From an uncultured bacterium (GTDB taxonomy: Bacteria; Patescibacteriota; Patescibacteriia; UBA1558; GWA2-36-10), in contig CAIRBL010000080.1 of the NCBI GenBank assembly GCA_903876815.1, positions 1 to 56,428 on the forward strand: a stretch of 56,428 nt of DNA, given 5' to 3'. How positions within the stretch are numbered: the stretch's first letter is position 1; the number at the start of each line of letters is the position of its first letter. The translations under genes and the position numbers were made by a program. The notes below the pieces were generated by a model, which ran no database searches, was not told the origin of the DNA, and saw only the letters and a list, made by a program, of their open reading frames with translations. Shown here in pieces: positions 43,337 to 52,264 of this stretch.

Positions 43337-46258
43337 TTAGGCTTTGGCAAAAGGACAAATTTTATTAAAATCACAAGTTGAACAGGCCCAGCCAGGTGTG
43401 GCGGTAAAATCTCCTGACAAAATAGCAGCAATACTTTCTAAAATCCACAGTTTAGTTTTTTCAATTTCTTTATCCGTGCCCACAAAAGATACTGGTGTAT
43501 TATTGCTCAAATAATAAAAAGTTAAATTTTTTACTTTAGTTTGAAAAACCACTTCAGCAGCTATCTGATAAATCAATAATTGCTTTTTATCTTCAAAAGT
43601 AATCTTCTCACCTTTAGCTTGGCCGGTTTTATAATCCATAATCTCCCAAGTATTGTTTTCTGCTACATCCACTCTATCAAATACGCCTTTGAGAGTATAA
43701 TCTTTAACTTTGATATTAAAACCTTTTTCCAAAAATAATGGTACCGGCCAATTACCTTCAAATTTATAATAAAATTCTTTTAAAATTCTTTCGCCATCAA
43801 GACGATATTTTTCTTTTTCTAAAGCGCCATTGTACCAATCATCAATCCAAGACTCTGCATAAAAGTTTAATAAATCTTTTAATTCAGGCATTGGCGCTTG
43901 AATTTTTTGGCCAAACAAATCATTTTGTGTTTTTTCTCGACTCAAAATAATAGCATTAAAAAACTTTTGCAAAGTCGCATGCATAGTTTTACCAAAACTA
44001 AAACTTGCTTTACCCTTACTCTGCAGTTTCACTACATGCGAATAATAATATTGTCTTGGGCAAGTCTCATAAGCTTTGAGCTGAGAAAAAGAAAAAGTTT
44101 TGGGAATGACATTTTTTACTTTCTCGAATTTCGTGTCCACAGCAACGGGCTCTTTGACATCTTTATTAGGAACATCTTGAGCGGCTAGTTTAATCTCTTC
44201 GATAAAACGAGAAGGTTTACGCTCTCTGACTCCACCATAGTCCTTGGCAAAAGTAAGATAAGCTGCTTTTTTTGCACGAGTCATAGCTACATAAAACAAA
44301 CGCCTTTCTTCTTGCAAATGCGCGTCACCACTAGGTAACTGCTCTTTGATAAAAGTTTCAGGCATAGCAATAGGGTCACGTCTTTCAGTGCTAGGAAAAC
44401 GCAAGTGTGCTAAATTTGTGATAAAAACATATTTAAACTCTAAACCTTTTGAGCCATGTACGGTCATAATTTTGATAGCTTCAGGACCAGCCTCTGCATC
44501 TTGACGCATAGCGCCCTGCTCGCCTGATTCTAACTCCATTTCCATGGTAGCTAAAAATTGATGGATAGAAGGATCTAGGGCCTCTTCTTCCCAAACTCTA
44601 ACTTTTTTAAAAAACTGATTTAAAAAATGGAGCTGTTCACGACTATAAACACTATCTTCTAAAGTCAATAATTTGAGATAGCCGCTTTCTTCCAGCCAAA
44701 CATAAATAACATTTGAGGTTGGTTTTGATTTTGCCAATTCAGTGTGACTTTTGATCAAATCCAAAACATTGCGAATAATTTTTTGTTCACTAGCATCAAT
44801 AGTGAGATGTCCATAATAATTTTGTAGAGTATAGTATAAACTCCAAGATTTCTTGTAAGCCAAATGATTGAGATTAATCAAAGTTTTGATATCTAAATTT
44901 ACACAAGGCAGACTTAAAATTCTAAACAAAGCTCCCGACTCATGATAATTATCGAGCAATTTCAAGTAGGCTAAAATATCCAAGACAATATCTTGACCAT
45001 ACAAACCACGCGATGCCAAAAATTGATGTGGCCAACCAACTTTTCTGAGCATGGAAACAAAACCACTAGCTTGATCATTGGCTCTGACTAAAATCGCAAA
45101 ATCTGACCAAGTCAAAGACTTATCTTTTTGTTTGAGATTTAAAATTTTATTCAAGATGCCATCTACTTCAGCATTTTTGTCAGCAAAAGAAAGCACCTTG
45201 ACCTCGCCCTCGTCCTCACTATGACTGATTAATTTTTTATTTAATTTTTTCTTACCCACTTTTAGTTGCGCTTCCAAACGATCAGGGTTATTGGCTTTGA
45301 TAAAATTATAAGCAGTGTCTAAAATTTTTTGACCAGAACGATAATTGTCTACCAAAAAAATTTGGGCGCTTTCAGGAAAATCATGTCGGAAACTCAAAAT
45401 ATTGGAAATAGCCGCACCTCTAAATTTATAAATTGCCTGATCATCATCGCCCACTACCATCAAATTATTTTTTGGTGAAGCCAAAATTTTTATAAGCTCA
45501 TATTGCGCCCAGTTGGTATCCTGAAATTCATCGACTAAAATATACTTAAACTGCTCACGAAATTTGGCTAAAATCGCTGGACGCTCTCTAAATAAACGCA
45601 AAGTATAATTGATAAGATCACCAAAGTCTAAAGCATTTTTGGAAAGCAATAGCTCTTGGTAAACATGATAAGCGTTAGCAATTTCTTGTACTCTTTTTAT
45701 TTCTAATTCTGCGTCTTGTCTATCTAAAGCTAAATCTGCATCTAATTTTAAATTTTGGGCGTATTCCAAATAGCTTTCTGGATAAACTACTTCGTCTTTA
45801 CAACGCGAAAAATGTGAAAGCAAAGCGTGAATAAATTTGGTCGGATTACCTAGTGGCCTGTAATAATCCAAATCAAATTTATCCAAATTTTCCCTGACTA
45901 GCATCCAAGCCGCCGTGGAATCAAGCAGTTTAAAATCATTTGGCAAGCCAATATCTAAAGCATAATTTTTCAAAACTTTTTCGGCAAAACCATGAAAAGT
46001 ATGAATCCACAGCTCAGCATAACCCAAGGGCAAAAGCTGATCTACGCGCTCAGCCATTTCACCGGCCGCTTTTTCAGTAAAAGTAACGGCCAAAATTTCC
46101 TCCGGTTTAGCCTTTTTTTTGGCAATCAAATGAGCAATGCGCTGAGTAATCACGGTTGTCTTTCCGGTGCCCGCCCCAGCAATGAGCATCACCGGCCCGG
46201 AATCGTGTAAAACCGCCTGCTTTTGCGCTTTATTTAGTTGTGTTAAGTCTACTGGCAT
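43337..46258 (-). CDS. UvrD/PcrA-type helicase with C-terminal PD-(D/E)XK nuclease and Fe-S-type cysteines
   Basis: 973-aa SF1A DNA helicase for repair and recombination. It shows the P-loop AGAGTGKTT (27-35), motif II VDEFQDTNWAQYE, DDDQAIYKFRGA, and motif V/VI TVHGSKGLEFKYVF and RLFYVAMTRAKK. A C-terminal nuclease-type domain follows, with CPRQYYY, DYKTGQ and a final CSTCDFNKIC. The four cysteines match the iron-sulfur staple of AddB/AdnB-type nucleases. This is an AdnA/AddA-like helicase-nuclease rather than a plain PcrA. I use the second ATG (46258); the first would start inside the terminator of the upstream gene. Confidence 0.9.
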   Translation of the reverse strand: MPVDLTQLNKAQKQAVLHDSGPVMLIAGAGTGKTTVITQRIAHLIAKKKAKPEEILAVTFTEKAAGEMAERVDQLLPLGYAELWIHTFHGFAEKVLKNYALDIGLPNDFKLLDSTAAWMLVRENLDKFDLDYYRPLGNPTKFIHALLSHFSRCKDEVVYPESYLEYAQNLKLDADLALDRQDAELEIKRVQEIANAYHVYQELLLSKNALDFGDLINYTLRLFRERPAILAKFREQFKYILVDEFQDTNWAQYELIKILASPKNNLMVVGDDDQAIYKFRGAAISNILSFRHDFPESAQIFLVDNYRSGQKILDTAYNFIKANNPDRLEAQLKVGKKKLNKKLISHSEDEGEVKVLSFADKNAEVDGILNKILNLKQKDKSLTWSDFAILVRANDQASGFVSMLRKVGWPHQFLASRGLYGQDIVLDILAYLKLLDNYHESGALFRILSLPCVNLDIKTLINLNHLAYKKSWSLYYTLQNYYGHLTIDASEQKIIRNVLDLIKSHTELAKSKPTSNVIYVWLEESGYLKLLTLEDSVYSREQLHFLNQFFKKVRVWEEEALDPSIHQFLATMEMELESGEQGAMRQDAEAGPEAIKIMTVHGSKGLEFKYVFITNLAHLRFPSTERRDPIAMPETFIKEQLPSGDAHLQEERRLFYVAMTRAKKAAYLTFAKDYGGVRERKPSRFIEEIKLAAQDVPNKDVKEPVAVDTKFEKVKNVIPKTFSFSQLKAYETCPRQYYYSHVVKLQSKGKASFSFGKTMHATLQKFFNAIILSREKTQNDLFGQKIQAPMPELKDLLNFYAESWIDDWYNGALEKEKYRLDGERILKEFYYKFEGNWPVPLFLEKGFNIKVKDYTLKGVFDRVDVAENNTWEIMDYKTGQAKGEKITFEDKKQLLIYQIAAEVVFQTKVKNLTFYYLSNNTPVSFVGTDKEIEKTKLWILESIAAILSGDFTATPGWACSTCDFNKICPFAKA

Positions 46259-46290
46259 ATAGTCTATTTTAGCTAAAAACAACTTTTTTG

Positions 46291-46318
46291 GCAAAGGAAA
46301 AAGGCGACCTAAGTCGCC
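46291..46318 (-). terminator. Terminator containing the stop codon of the 73-aa gene
   Basis: Arms GGCGAC/GTCGCC (46303-46318), with the TAG stop of the 73-aa gene in the loop, are followed by a T5 run on the minus strand. The tail shares the 16-base sequence CGCCTTTTTCCTTTGC with the terminator at 46610-46643. Confidence 0.85.
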
Positions 46319-46530
46319 TCCTGTGCATCGTTTTGCAAACGTGGGTCATAGACAGAGTGACAATGCTCGCATTTGACCAGACCGCCAGCCTCATCACAAA
46401 ACTCGCTATCGTATGAGCCACAATGAGGACATTGCGATTCTGGATAACCGCGAGTAAAAAGTGAAAAGAATTTTTTGACGCCCCATCCAATGATGATGAC
46501 GACGGCAAGCAAACCAATGATCCGCCACAT
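46309..46530 (-). CDS. Small membrane protein with a zinc-ribbon-like Cys motif
   Basis: 73 aa. One N-terminal membrane helix (about 4-24) precedes a cytoplasmic part with CPHC (34-37) and CEHC (54-57), a pattern like a small zinc ribbon. A strong AAGGGAG ribosome binding site lies 8 bases before the ATG, and the TAG stop lies inside a terminator. Codon use is GC-richer than in nearby housekeeping genes. No family recognised. It looks like a member of a transferred set of small genes with the two genes just upstream. Confidence 0.65.
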   Translation of the reverse strand: MWRIIGLLAVVIIIGWGVKKFFSLFTRGYPESQCPHCGSYDSEFCDEAGGLVKCEHCHSVYDPRLQNDAQEAT

Positions 46531-46609
46531 GTCGAGTCTCCCTTCTATGCGTTGAAATGATTTAAGGTTCTCTAATACTTATTATTTTTAACACAAATAA
46601 TAAATTTTA

Positions 46610-46643
46610 GCAAAGGAAAAAGGCGGTACCTTGCGACACCGCC
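46610..46643 (-). terminator. Terminator after the 36-aa gene
   Basis: Arms GGCGGTGTC/GGTACCGCC with a short loop (46622-46643), followed by T5 on the minus strand. Its tail is identical over 16 bases to that of the neighbouring terminator at 46291-46318. Confidence 0.85.
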
Positions 46644-46651
46644 CCTGCTGT

Positions 46652-46762
46652 TCAGTTGTGCAGAATGTCCTGCTCAAAATCGCCACTCTTGATCTTACGC
46701 CAAGCAGTAACGAGGTAAAACAGGCACAAAATGCCAACCATGATGGAACCTGCATGGTCCAT
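46652..46762 (-). CDS. 36-aa membrane peptide
   Basis: Too short for usual gene callers. The ATG at 46762 follows an AGGAGGAGAG ribosome binding site, the strongest in the window. The product MDHAGSIMVGILCLFYLVTA continues with a basic WRKIKS and an acidic end, giving one membrane helix with positive residues after it. It lies 22 bases after the carbonic-anhydrase-like gene on the same transcript and is followed by a strong terminator. Function unknown. Confidence 0.6.
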   Translation of the reverse strand: MDHAGSIMVGILCLFYLVTAWRKIKSGDFEQDILHN

Positions 46763-46784
46763 CTCTCCTCCTATGAAGCTTCTT

Positions 46785-47324
46785 TCACACCTTACAAACG
46801 CAAAGGTAGCATTCGTCAGGCTCCCCAGAAAATGGCTGCTCCAGGTCCCGAGGAAGCAACAAGATTGAATGCATGTCCACACCCATATCAGCTGCCTGCC
46901 GTAGATTCTTGAGTGCTCGCTCAAAATTCACTCGTGGAAAAGCGCCAGGATTTAGAAGAATTTCCTCTACATATTGCCGCAAGAAATCTTGTGCAATCTT
47001 AGTCCTTTTCTGTAAATGACGAATATGTTGCGCTCTCTCTTCTTCGGCCGAAGAAAAAGCACGACTACCGCCATAAGCACCACAGTCCCAGTGATTACAT
47101 AGAACAACTTGCCTAACGCCATGCAGCCCAATAGACACCTCAACTAAGTTTCTCAGAGTGGTCTCTCCTACTTGACAACCAAGCTTGAGATCCTTCACTC
47201 CACCAGGATGGGTGTAGGGGTCAATGACATGACCGCCTACAAGATGTCTGGCTGCCCTCAGCATTGTTTCTGTCCACGCACCATCGACACAACCGATAAG
47301 TGCGCCATGATAGACACGCGACAT
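46785..47324 (-). CDS. Carbonic-anhydrase-like protein, foreign base composition, arginine of the active-site dyad missing
   Basis: 179 aa. It keeps the likely zinc ligands of beta-carbonic anhydrases: C12 in GCVDGAW and H78/C81 in NHWDCGAYGG. The CxDxR motif reads C-V-D-G-A, so the arginine that pairs with Asp is replaced. It shares HWDCG.YGGS.AF and GLHGV with the gene at 47465-47914, so the two are paralogues or homologues. Start: the ATG at 47324 with GGGGG a few bases upstream, rather than an upstream TTG. Its own promoter, stronger ribosome site and GC-richer codons suggest horizontal transfer. A 36-aa peptide gene follows. Confidence 0.65.
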   Translation of the reverse strand: MSRVYHGALIGCVDGAWTETMLRAARHLVGGHVIDPYTHPGGVKDLKLGCQVGETTLRNLVEVSIGLHGVRQVVLCNHWDCGAYGGSRAFSSAEEERAQHIRHLQKRTKIAQDFLRQYVEEILLNPGAFPRVNFERALKNLRQAADMGVDMHSILLLPRDLEQPFSGEPDECYLCVCKV

Positions 47325-47375
47325 AAAACCCCCATGTGTTTTTTGTGCCAACTCTGTTGTAAATGAAGCTAAGAT

Positions 47376-47403
47376 ATTCTACACCTATTAAAAAATATGT
47401 CAA
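47376..47403 (-). promoter_or_regulatory. Promoter of the foreign carbonic-anhydrase-like gene
   Basis: A consensus TTGACA (47403-47398) and TAGAAT (47381-47376), 16 bases apart on the minus strand, just after the ATP synthase operon terminator. Confidence 0.7.
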
Positions 47404-47420
47404 TAACTTTTTCTTTTTTA

Positions 47421-47454
47421 TAAAAAATCAGCCCCAGCTTAAGCTGGGGCTGAT
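47421..47454 (-). terminator. Terminator of the ATP synthase operon
   Basis: Perfect 14-base arms ATCAGCCCCAGCTT/AAGCTGGGGCTGAT followed by T-rich sequence on the minus strand, 10 bases after the stop of the carbonic-anhydrase-like gene. Confidence 0.92.
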
Positions 47455-47464
47455 GAAATATCTT

Positions 47465-47914
47465 TTATTCTAAAACTAAATATTCCAAACCTTGTGGTAC
47501 AATTTTTGAGTAAGCTAAGACAATTTCTAAATCATCTGGTAATTCTTTTGCTAAAATGTCTCTGACAGCTTGTAAGTCTTTGGTATATTGTTGCTCTTCT
47601 GCTTGCTGTGAAGCAAAAGCATGACTACCACCATAGCCACCACAATCCCAGTGCCAAAGTAATAATAATTTTTTTACTCCATGCAAACCACGAGAGACAG
47701 TCACAATCTTCTCTACCAGCGATGTTTTAAAACCATTTAATTTCAAAACCTCTTTAGCTGCTCCTGGCCAAGAAAATAAATCAAAATCTGTATAACCTAA
47801 ACCTTTTTCGACAAATTCTTGATCAGAAGTTCGAAAACGAAAATCCACACATTTAATAACTGCCAAAGGACATTCGTGTTTTTGTAAATTATCATTAGGT
47901 ATTGTGTATTTCAT
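47465..47914 (-). CDS. Beta-carbonic-anhydrase-like protein at the end of the ATP synthase operon
   Basis: 149 aa. KCVDFRF gives the CxDxR motif (C22, D24, R26) and WHWDCGGYGG the HxxC motif (H88, C91), the zinc-binding pattern of beta-carbonic anhydrases. It is shorter than most (about 200 aa). It begins 12 bases after atpC with no promoter between, so it belongs to the atp transcript, and the operon terminator follows. A link between bicarbonate/pH and the proton-driven ATPase is a reasonable guess, not shown. Confidence 0.68.
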   Translation of the reverse strand: MKYTIPNDNLQKHECPLAVIKCVDFRFRTSDQEFVEKGLGYTDFDLFSWPGAAKEVLKLNGFKTSLVEKIVTVSRGLHGVKKLLLLWHWDCGGYGGSHAFASQQAEEQQYTKDLQAVRDILAKELPDDLEIVLAYSKIVPQGLEYLVLE

Positions 47915-47926
47915 ATTTTTAAAAAG

Positions 47927-48361
47927 TTATTGCAAATTATGCATACCTTTTTGTTTGTATTTTCTCGCCACTCGCAAACGATTCAATTCTTTTTCTAAAG
48001 TAGCTGACAACATGGCAAATTGCTCACTATCAACATGTTCTTCTTTCAAAGCAGCTTCAGCGCGCTGTCTTGCTTCCTCTGCTCGCTGCTCATCAATATC
48101 AGCTGCATACTCTGCACGGTCTGCTAAAATAATCACCTCATCAGGCAAAACCTCAATAAAACCACCAAAGACCGCCATCAAACTTACTTCTTTGTTCTGA
48201 TGTTTGACAATAATCTCTCCTGGCGCCAACTGGCTAATAAGGGGCAAATGATGGGGCAAAATGGTAATTTGGCCAGAAGTCGTCGAAACAGACAGCTGGT
48301 CAACCTCATCGGTCAAAACCACTCTTTCTGGGGTAACTATTTTTAGCTTAAATTTATCCAT
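47927..48361 (-). CDS. atpC: ATP synthase epsilon subunit
   Basis: Regulatory subunit of the F1 stalk. The 144-aa protein has the N-terminal beta-barrel (LKIVTPERVVLTDEVDQLSV, TILPHHLPLISQLAPGEI) and the C-terminal helical hairpin with an alanine- and arginine-rich EEARQRAEAALK. It ends the classical atpIBEFHAGDC order in this operon. Confidence 0.94.
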   Translation of the reverse strand: MDKFKLKIVTPERVVLTDEVDQLSVSTTSGQITILPHHLPLISQLAPGEIIVKHQNKEVSLMAVFGGFIEVLPDEVIILADRAEYAADIDEQRAEEARQRAEAALKEEHVDSEQFAMLSATLEKELNRLRVARKYKQKGMHNLQ

Positions 48362-48408
48362 AAATAGAGCTTGAATATCTTAATCCTTAGTCTCAATAAT
48401 GTCAAACA

Positions 48409-49794
48409 CTAATTTTCTTGTGTGCTGACAACTTCATCTATAGTGCCTTTCATATAAAAAGCTTGTTCTGGCTTATCATCATGAATGCCATCTAAAATTT
48501 CTTTAAAACCACGAATGGTTTCCTTGAGAGTTACATATTGTCCTGGAGTGCCAGTGAAAGTTTCGGCTACGAAAAATGGCTGAGATAAAAACTTTTGTAC
48601 TTTACGAGCACGAGAAACTGTGATTTTATCTTCTTCTGATAATTCATCCATACCCAAGATGGCGATAATGTCTTGCAAGTCTTTGTAGCGCTGTAAAACT
48701 TTTTGCACACCACGAGCTACTTGATAATGCTCTTCTCCCAAAACTTCTGGATCCAAAATAACTGAAGATGAGTCTAGTGGATCAACAGCTGGATAAATAC
48801 CAAGCTCTGATAAACCACGAGACAACACCACGGTAGAATCCAAATGAGCAAAAGTAGTAGCTGGCGCTGGATCGGTCAAGTCATCAGCTGGCACATAAAC
48901 AGCTTGCACAGAAGTGATAGAACCTTTGGTGGTAGAAGTAATACGTTCTTGTAACTCACCCATTTCGGTAGCTAAAGTTGGCTGATAACCGACAGCTGAA
49001 GGCATACGACCAAGCAAAGCTGACACTTCAGAACCTGCTTGCGTAAAACGGAAAATGTTATCTACAAACAACAAAACATCTTTACCTTCTTGATCTCTAA
49101 AATATTCAGCCATAGTCAGCCCTGTCAAAGCAATTCTTTGACGAGCTCCTGGTGGCTCATTCATTTGACCAAAAACTAAAGTAGTGTTTTTCAATACGCC
49201 AGACTCTTTCATTTCATGATAAAGATCATTACCTTCACGAGTACGCTCACCAACGCCAGCAAACACGGAAAAACCACCGTGCTCAGCAGCAATGTTTCTG
49301 ATCAATTCTTGAATAACCACAGTTTTACCGACACCAGCACCACCAAACAAACCAACCTTACCACCTTTGGTAAATGGACAAATAAGGTCAATGACTTTGA
49401 TACCGGTTTCAAAAATTTCTGTTTTGTTGTTTTGTTCCACGAAATCTGGAGCAGCACGGTGAATTGGCCAAGTTTCTTTGGTTGCAACTTCTTCTTTACC
49501 ATCAATCGCCTTACCTAAAACATTAAACATACGACCCAAAGTCTCTTTGCCAACTGGCACGGCAATTGAAGCCTTGGTGTCTATAACTTCTAAGCCACGA
49601 TTTAAACCATCAGTTGAATCCATCGCTACTGCCCTGACTAATTTGTCGCCCAAATGTTTTTGAGTTTCCAAAACAACTGTTTTATCTTTCAACTTCACAG
49701 TTAAAGCATTGTTTATTTCTGGCAAAACTTTTTCAAAATAAACATCAACGACTGGACCGATGATAGCTTTGATAATTCCTTTATTGTGTTCCAT
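48409..49794 (-). CDS. atpD: ATP synthase beta subunit
   Basis: Catalytic F1 subunit, 461 aa. P-loop GGAGVGKTV (about 151-159), catalytic GERTREGNDLY segment and LLFVDNIFRFTQAGSEVSALL are intact, as is the DELSEEDK motif near the C-terminus that contacts gamma. Confidence 0.98.
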   Translation of the reverse strand: MEHNKGIIKAIIGPVVDVYFEKVLPEINNALTVKLKDKTVVLETQKHLGDKLVRAVAMDSTDGLNRGLEVIDTKASIAVPVGKETLGRMFNVLGKAIDGKEEVATKETWPIHRAAPDFVEQNNKTEIFETGIKVIDLICPFTKGGKVGLFGGAGVGKTVVIQELIRNIAAEHGGFSVFAGVGERTREGNDLYHEMKESGVLKNTTLVFGQMNEPPGARQRIALTGLTMAEYFRDQEGKDVLLFVDNIFRFTQAGSEVSALLGRMPSAVGYQPTLATEMGELQERITSTTKGSITSVQAVYVPADDLTDPAPATTFAHLDSTVVLSRGLSELGIYPAVDPLDSSSVILDPEVLGEEHYQVARGVQKVLQRYKDLQDIIAILGMDELSEEDKITVSRARKVQKFLSQPFFVAETFTGTPGQYVTLKETIRGFKEILDGIHDDKPEQAFYMKGTIDEVVSTQEN

Positions 49795-49814
49795 ATAATT
49801 ATTATTTGTTATTT

Positions 49815-50729
49815 TTAAGATAAAGCAGCTGACCCGGCAGAAATTTCTGCAATCTCCGCGGTAATGCCGGCTTGACGAGCTTGATTATATACTAAAGTTA
49901 ATTCTGACATCATATCTGAAGCTGCGTCTGAAGCATTGCGCATCGCAAACATACGGCTGGAGTGTTCTGAAGCTTCGCTTTCTAACACTGCTTGGTATAA
50001 TTGAACCTCCAACAAACGCGGTAAAAAATTATTTAAAATTTCTGCTTGGTTTGGTTCAAAAATAAACTCAGAAATTTTAGCTAAATCAGCTTTTTGATTC
50101 TCTTCTTTTTCATGAATAATATGACCTAAACGCTCATCTATTTCCGTTGAAAATGGTAAAAGCTGTTTGACATGTGGCATTTGTCTTAAAGAAGACATAA
50201 AGTCAGTATAAGCGACAAATACTTTATCATATTTTTTCTCTACAAAAGCTTGGAAAATTAATTTAACTATTGGTCTGATAGAACTAGAATCTTGAGTAAT
50301 GTCATTTTTAGGAAAATCAGCAATCAAATTGAGCTTCAAGCGTCTAGCTTCATCTCGAACTTTGGTACCCAAACTAATCACATCAGTCACGGTTGATTCA
50401 GGGTGATGCAGCTGAATAGAAGCAGCTACTTTTCTGGCTAACTGGTTGTTAAAACTACCACACAAACCACGATTGGTGCCTATCAAAACAACAGCTACTT
50501 TCTTGACTTCTTTTGTCTCTCGAAATAAAGGATGATTTTTAGCATCTATTTTTTTTAATAAATGCAAAATTAATTCCCAAGTCAAATCAGCATAAGTACG
50601 CGTAGCCAAAACTTTATTGACTGCCTTACGCATTTTAGCCGCTGAGACTAACTCCATCGCCTTGGTAATTTTATTAGTACTCTTGACTGATTTTATTCTT
50701 CTTTTAATATCTCCTGCTCCTTGGGGCAT
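49815..50729 (-). CDS. atpG: ATP synthase gamma subunit
   Basis: Rotor shaft of F1. 304 aa; the N-terminal helix IKRRIKSVKSTNKITKAMELVSAAK, the GTNRGLCGSFN segment and the C-terminal helix with SRMFAMRNASDAASDM are the family signatures. Confidence 0.96.
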   Translation of the reverse strand: MPQGAGDIKRRIKSVKSTNKITKAMELVSAAKMRKAVNKVLATRTYADLTWELILHLLKKIDAKNHPLFRETKEVKKVAVVLIGTNRGLCGSFNNQLARKVAASIQLHHPESTVTDVISLGTKVRDEARRLKLNLIADFPKNDITQDSSSIRPIVKLIFQAFVEKKYDKVFVAYTDFMSSLRQMPHVKQLLPFSTEIDERLGHIIHEKEENQKADLAKISEFIFEPNQAEILNNFLPRLLEVQLYQAVLESEASEHSSRMFAMRNASDAASDMMSELTLVYNQARQAGITAEIAEISAGSAALS

Positions 50730-50733
50730 AGTA

Positions 50734-52251
50734 TTAATTTTTTACAAAAGTTTCTGTTAAATCTTCAAGTAAAGTTTTTAATTTGGCTTCTACGTCATCT
50801 GTTAATGTGCCTTCAGTTTCAATATGCTTGATAAAATCTTGACCACTTTGATCCAAACTACTAAATAATTCTTTTTCAAATTTAGCCAAATCTTTTACTT
50901 CAACTTTATCAGTATAGCCATTGATGACCGCATAAATAATAGCAACTTGTTTAGCAACACTCAAAGGAGTAAATTGTGGCTGTTTTAAAATTTCGGTAAT
51001 TCTCGCACCTCTATTGAGCTGTTGTTTGGTAGCTTCATCAAGATCAGAACCAAACTGAGCAAAAGCTTCTAGCTCACGATATTGAGCTAAAGAAAGTTTC
51101 AGCTTACCAGCTACTTTTTTCATCGCTTTGATTTGCGCAGCAGAACCCACACGAGAAACCGACAAGCCAGCATTTAAGGCAGGCCTAACACCTTTATAAA
51201 ACAAATCAGTTTCTAAGAAAATCTGACCATCAGTAATAGAAATAACGTTAGTAGGGATATAAGCAGAAATATCACCAGCTTGAGTTTCAATAATCGGCAA
51301 AGAAGTCAAAGAACCACCGCCACATTCAGCGGACATTTTAGCGGAACGTTCAAGTAAACGAGAATGCAAATAAAAGACATCACCAGGATAAGCCTCACGT
51401 CCTGGAGGACGACGTAATAACAAAGAAATCTGTCTGTAAGCAACCGCATGTTTGGATAAATCATCATAAATCACCAAAACATCTTTGCCTTTATCCATAA
51501 AATATTCACCCATCGCCGTTCCTGCGTAAGGGGCAATGTATGATAAAGAAGCAGACTGAGAAGCACCAGCCAAAACAACTGTCGTATAATCCATGGCTCC
51601 GGTTTCTTGCAATTTGGCTACAATACGAGCAATTTTTGATTCTTTTTGACCAATGGCTACATAGATACAAATAACATCTTTACCTTTTTGATTGATAATA
51701 GTGTCAATTGCCAAAGCTGTTTTACCGGTCTGTCTATCACCGATAATCAACTCACGCTGACCTTTACCGATAGGAATAATAGAGTCAATAACTTTGATAC
51801 CAGTTTGCAATGGCTGAGTAACTGCTTGACGAGTAATAACACCAGGGGCAATTTTTTCTACTGGATAAAAATCTTTAGTCTTGACCACGCCCTGACCATC
51901 AAGCGGCTCACCAAGTGGGCTTAACACACGACCTACTACCGCGTCACCAACTGGCACTTGCAAAATTTTATTGGTGCGACGAACTTGATCTCCTTCTTTC
52001 AAAGTTTGATATTCACCCAAAATGATAGCGCCAACTGAAAATTCCTCTAAATTCAAGACTACACCGTAAATTTTCTCACCTTTAGAATTTTCAAACTCCA
52101 ACATTTCTGAGGCCATCACTTCGGATAAGCCAGAAATCTTGGCAATACCATCGCCAATTTCAATCACTTCACCAACAGTTTCTACTTTGGCTGTGCCTTG
52201 AAAATCTTCTAAGGCTTGCTGTAAATTTTTTACTAAATAATCGTAGGACAT
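50734..52251 (-). CDS. atpA: ATP synthase alpha subunit
   Basis: Non-catalytic nucleotide-binding F1 subunit, 505 aa. P-loop GDRQTGKTAL (about 169-178), YDDLSKHAVAYRQISLLLRR and the PGDVFYLHSRLLERSAKM segments are standard. The gene lies between atpH and atpG. Confidence 0.98.
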   Translation of the reverse strand: MSYDYLVKNLQQALEDFQGTAKVETVGEVIEIGDGIAKISGLSEVMASEMLEFENSKGEKIYGVVLNLEEFSVGAIILGEYQTLKEGDQVRRTNKILQVPVGDAVVGRVLSPLGEPLDGQGVVKTKDFYPVEKIAPGVITRQAVTQPLQTGIKVIDSIIPIGKGQRELIIGDRQTGKTALAIDTIINQKGKDVICIYVAIGQKESKIARIVAKLQETGAMDYTTVVLAGASQSASLSYIAPYAGTAMGEYFMDKGKDVLVIYDDLSKHAVAYRQISLLLRRPPGREAYPGDVFYLHSRLLERSAKMSAECGGGSLTSLPIIETQAGDISAYIPTNVISITDGQIFLETDLFYKGVRPALNAGLSVSRVGSAAQIKAMKKVAGKLKLSLAQYRELEAFAQFGSDLDEATKQQLNRGARITEILKQPQFTPLSVAKQVAIIYAVINGYTDKVEVKDLAKFEKELFSSLDQSGQDFIKHIETEGTLTDDVEAKLKTLLEDLTETFVKN

Positions 52252-52264
52252 AAAATTAATTATT

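Noticed and set aside
46652..46924. A 90-aa protein reading through the 36-aa gene
   Set aside because: Its upstream part overlaps the well-supported carbonic-anhydrase-like gene in another frame, while the ribosome site points to the internal ATG at 46762.
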